Positions 62,012-64,000 of a DNA stretch of 64,000 nucleotides are shown piece by piece. The stretch's first letter is position 1; each line of letters opens with the position of its first letter. The translations under genes and the position numbers were made by a program. The notes under the pieces are model-generated. The model saw only the letters and a program-made list of their open reading frames with translations. It had not been told where the DNA came from and searched no databases. Source of the stretch: Mansonella perstans (Eukaryota > Nematoda > Chromadorea > Rhabditida > Onchocercidae); contig JBAMDO010000057.1 of NCBI GenBank assembly GCA_037074765.1, positions 62,001-126,000 on the forward strand. The letters run 5' to 3'.

Positions 62012-63905
62012 TCAGACATATCGAGAGGGTAAAACCAATGTTCCATCATAATTGCCAGCTGGAAGTTTCTTTCGGTCAACATCATCAAAGTATGGGTTCT
62101 TCAACAGCTGTTTTGCTGAGACTCGCTGTGCCGGATCGTAAGTAAGCATATCCTATTAAGAACATATAATAAATGCTAAATTCGAAATAATTTTCATATA
62201 AAGTAAATTATTAACGCTTGAAAACTTCGAGAATTCAAAATGTATTGAATTAATCCTTACGCGCAAAATCCTAATGCCTTCGGGATCCATGTAATCATCA
62301 AGGATTTTGTGGAGTCCATCTTCCTTCCATTGCGGGAATGACATCTTGAAATCTGGAAGATGAGTAACTCCGTGCCAAATATCTTCGGTAGGAGTCGACA
62401 TTATTCTGAAAGGAAAGAAAATAGAAAAGATAGCTAGAAAATATCAGCATAAATCGAAAACAAACCGGAAAATGCGGAAAATCTGATCAATTTCCGAATC
62501 ACCCTGAAACAATGGTACTTTTGTGGCCATTTCAGCAGCAATACATCCAATGCTCCATATATCAACTCCCATTGAATAGCGAGTTGCGCCAAGAAGCACT
62601 TCAGGAGCTCGATACCAGAGGGTGACAATCTGTTGAAGAAAATAATGTAATATACTGTGATCTGAAGAATATTTTCCGCGTAAACTTCGTGTCTACTGAA
62701 AGTAAAAGCTAGAAATGAAGCAACTTACTTCATGAGTATAAGCTCTTATCGGAATACCGATAGCTCTTGCAAGACCGAAATCTGCAAGCTTAATGGCACC
62801 ATTTTGGTCCACCAATAAATTCTGTGGTTTCAAATCACGATGAAGAACGCGCCTCTGATGGCAGAAACAAATAGCTTGCAATATTTGATATAAGTAAGAT
62901 TTTTGCTGTAACAAATAAACTTTTAATAATCTATCATCAGTTAGACATGTGATAACCATCTTTATAAATACATTTTCCTTCCGCTTCATGATCACTTATG
63001 GAAGGGAAATTGCAAAAAATCCACTGACCACTTCTTTATTCATCAGCTCACTGTCAGGAACTGTATCGATATATTTCTTCAAATCCATAGAGAGATATTC
63101 AAAAATCAAGTATAACCGATTCTCTTCAAGTATGATTTGCTCAAGGCTGAAAACATGAAATTGGGATCTAGTATTATATATCTGGACAATAATGCACTAT
63201 CTTCTCTATAATTATTACATCCACAGTTGCCTGCAGAATATTTCGGTATTTAAACAAGTATTTCCATTTATAAATTCTGGCAAAATACATTTTTCCTGTC
63301 AAAATTTCCTACAAAGTGACCAAAGAATATATATCAATATAAAACTAACGCAACAATATTTGGATGTGTTAATTCTCGAAGCAATGAGATTTCTCGAATT
63401 GCTGTTGCTGGCACACCTTCATCTTCATTTTCCAAACGAATCTTCTTCATTGCAACCATCTTTCCTGATCGTTTATCGACACCTTTGTAAACAACTCCAT
63501 AGGTTCCTGATAAGATGAAAACTAATTAATGTCTTCACAAAAATGTTTTTTGTAAATTAGTTCAGAATCTAAATTAAGACGAATTACATACTACTAAAAT
63601 ACTACATCGCAAATGAACAGGAAACAGAAGAAACTGCATGATGCAACTGAAATAAAAACTCAAAAAATTAGAACACCAGGGAATATTAGCATGGCGGTTC
63701 AATCCACCAATATTCATAATAATGCCATAGATTTATTTGCCAACTAGTAAAATCGAGCAATTCCAAGATTATTCGAGTATTTTTGTCTGGCATGCGGCTA
63801 AACCACTATCAACTGGGATATGATAAGTAATTTCAGAAAAATACCTTCGCCAATTTTTTCAATTCGACTAAAACTGTGTAAAGCGCTAGTATCTTTTGAT
63901 TCCAT
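62012..63905 (-). CDS. cdk-1: Cyclin-dependent kinase 1 (Cdc2-type)
   Basis: Seven exons on the minus strand (63905-63845, 63506-63350, 63146-63029, 62905-62729, 62629-62466, 62405-62261, 62152-62012) total 963 nt and encode 320 residues. Landmarks are GEGTYGVV at 19-26 with the inhibitory Thr and Tyr both present, VAMKK Lys41, and the cyclin-binding helix [10 protein letters not shown] (PATAIRE instead of PSTAIRE). Further on come HRDLKPQN at 134-141, [18 protein letters not shown] with T-loop Thr169, [21 protein letters not shown], and [10 protein letters not shown] near the end. CHQRRV before HRD and AIGIPIR strongly match nematode CDK1 over CDK2. It drives mitotic entry with cyclins A/B and is restrained by Wee1/Myt1 phosphorylation of the loop. 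The start ATG at 63905 leaves a short 12-residue lead before the kinase fold. Confidence 0.93.
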
Positions 63906-64000
63906 TCTTTGTATTGCAAGAAATGCCAATGGTTAATAATTTTTATTTCTGAAAACTGAACAAATTACTAAACATACAACTTAACCACTGATTTATTTTG
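63906..64000. other. 5' flank of cdk-1 at the window end
   Basis: Only 95 bases upstream of the start codon are visible; no promoter element or trans-splice acceptor is certain in them. Confidence 0.5.

Noticed and set aside
1..64000. tRNA, rRNA or SL-RNA genes and CRISPR arrays
   Set aside because: No T-loop-type motif with a fold, no rRNA segment and no array with regular spacers was seen by eye; the minisatellites lack unique spacers.

Overview
The window looks like nuclear DNA of a parasitic-type nematode, probably clade III (filarial or spirurid); I cannot name the species. The evidence is very AT-rich DNA, many short GT-AG exons, a cuticlin-type ZP protein, closely spaced same-strand genes, and a 22-base match (19/22) to the nematode spliced leader SL1 inside a retroelement LTR. 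Exon joins were built by hand. I accepted a model only when splice phases agreed and the coding total was a multiple of three; for the conserved genes the spliced order also follows the protein family.

Layout. 0-3 kb, plus strand: 3' end of an unrecognised gene, then a secreted Gln/Cys-rich protein. 3-8.8 kb, minus: BCCIP followed closely by a small unrecognised gene, then coding-like fragments in shifting frames. 9.3-11.1 kb: short tandem repeats and a long diverged inverted repeat. 13-16.2 kb, plus: a divergent aquaporin. 16.7-17.8 kb: two minisatellites with units near 40 bp. 19.2-20.8 kb, plus: ALYREF mRNA-export adaptor. 26-28.6 kb, plus: cuticlin. 30.9-33.5 kb, minus: secreted four-EF-hand protein. 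38.9-39.5 kb, minus: ABITRAM. 40.9-44.05 kb, minus: ANKRD13C. 44.8-45.9 kb, plus: small two-exon gene. 47.4-48.55 kb: two LTR copies in inverted orientation around a broken gag-like fragment. 49.5-50.6 kb, minus: two tiny genes. 51.0-55.6 kb, minus: SLC17-like MFS transporter. 58.0-60.6 kb and 62.0-63.9 kb, minus: two tandem CDK genes with matching intron positions, one conventional (CDK1-type) and one divergent.

The conserved genes serve cell cycle, mRNA export, ribosome/genome maintenance, cuticle structure and membrane transport. They form no single pathway. The strongest leads are the CDK pair, in which the divergent copy has Phe at the inhibitory-Tyr position of the glycine loop and a degenerate PSTAIRE helix, and the inverted-LTR element that carries an SL1-like sequence.
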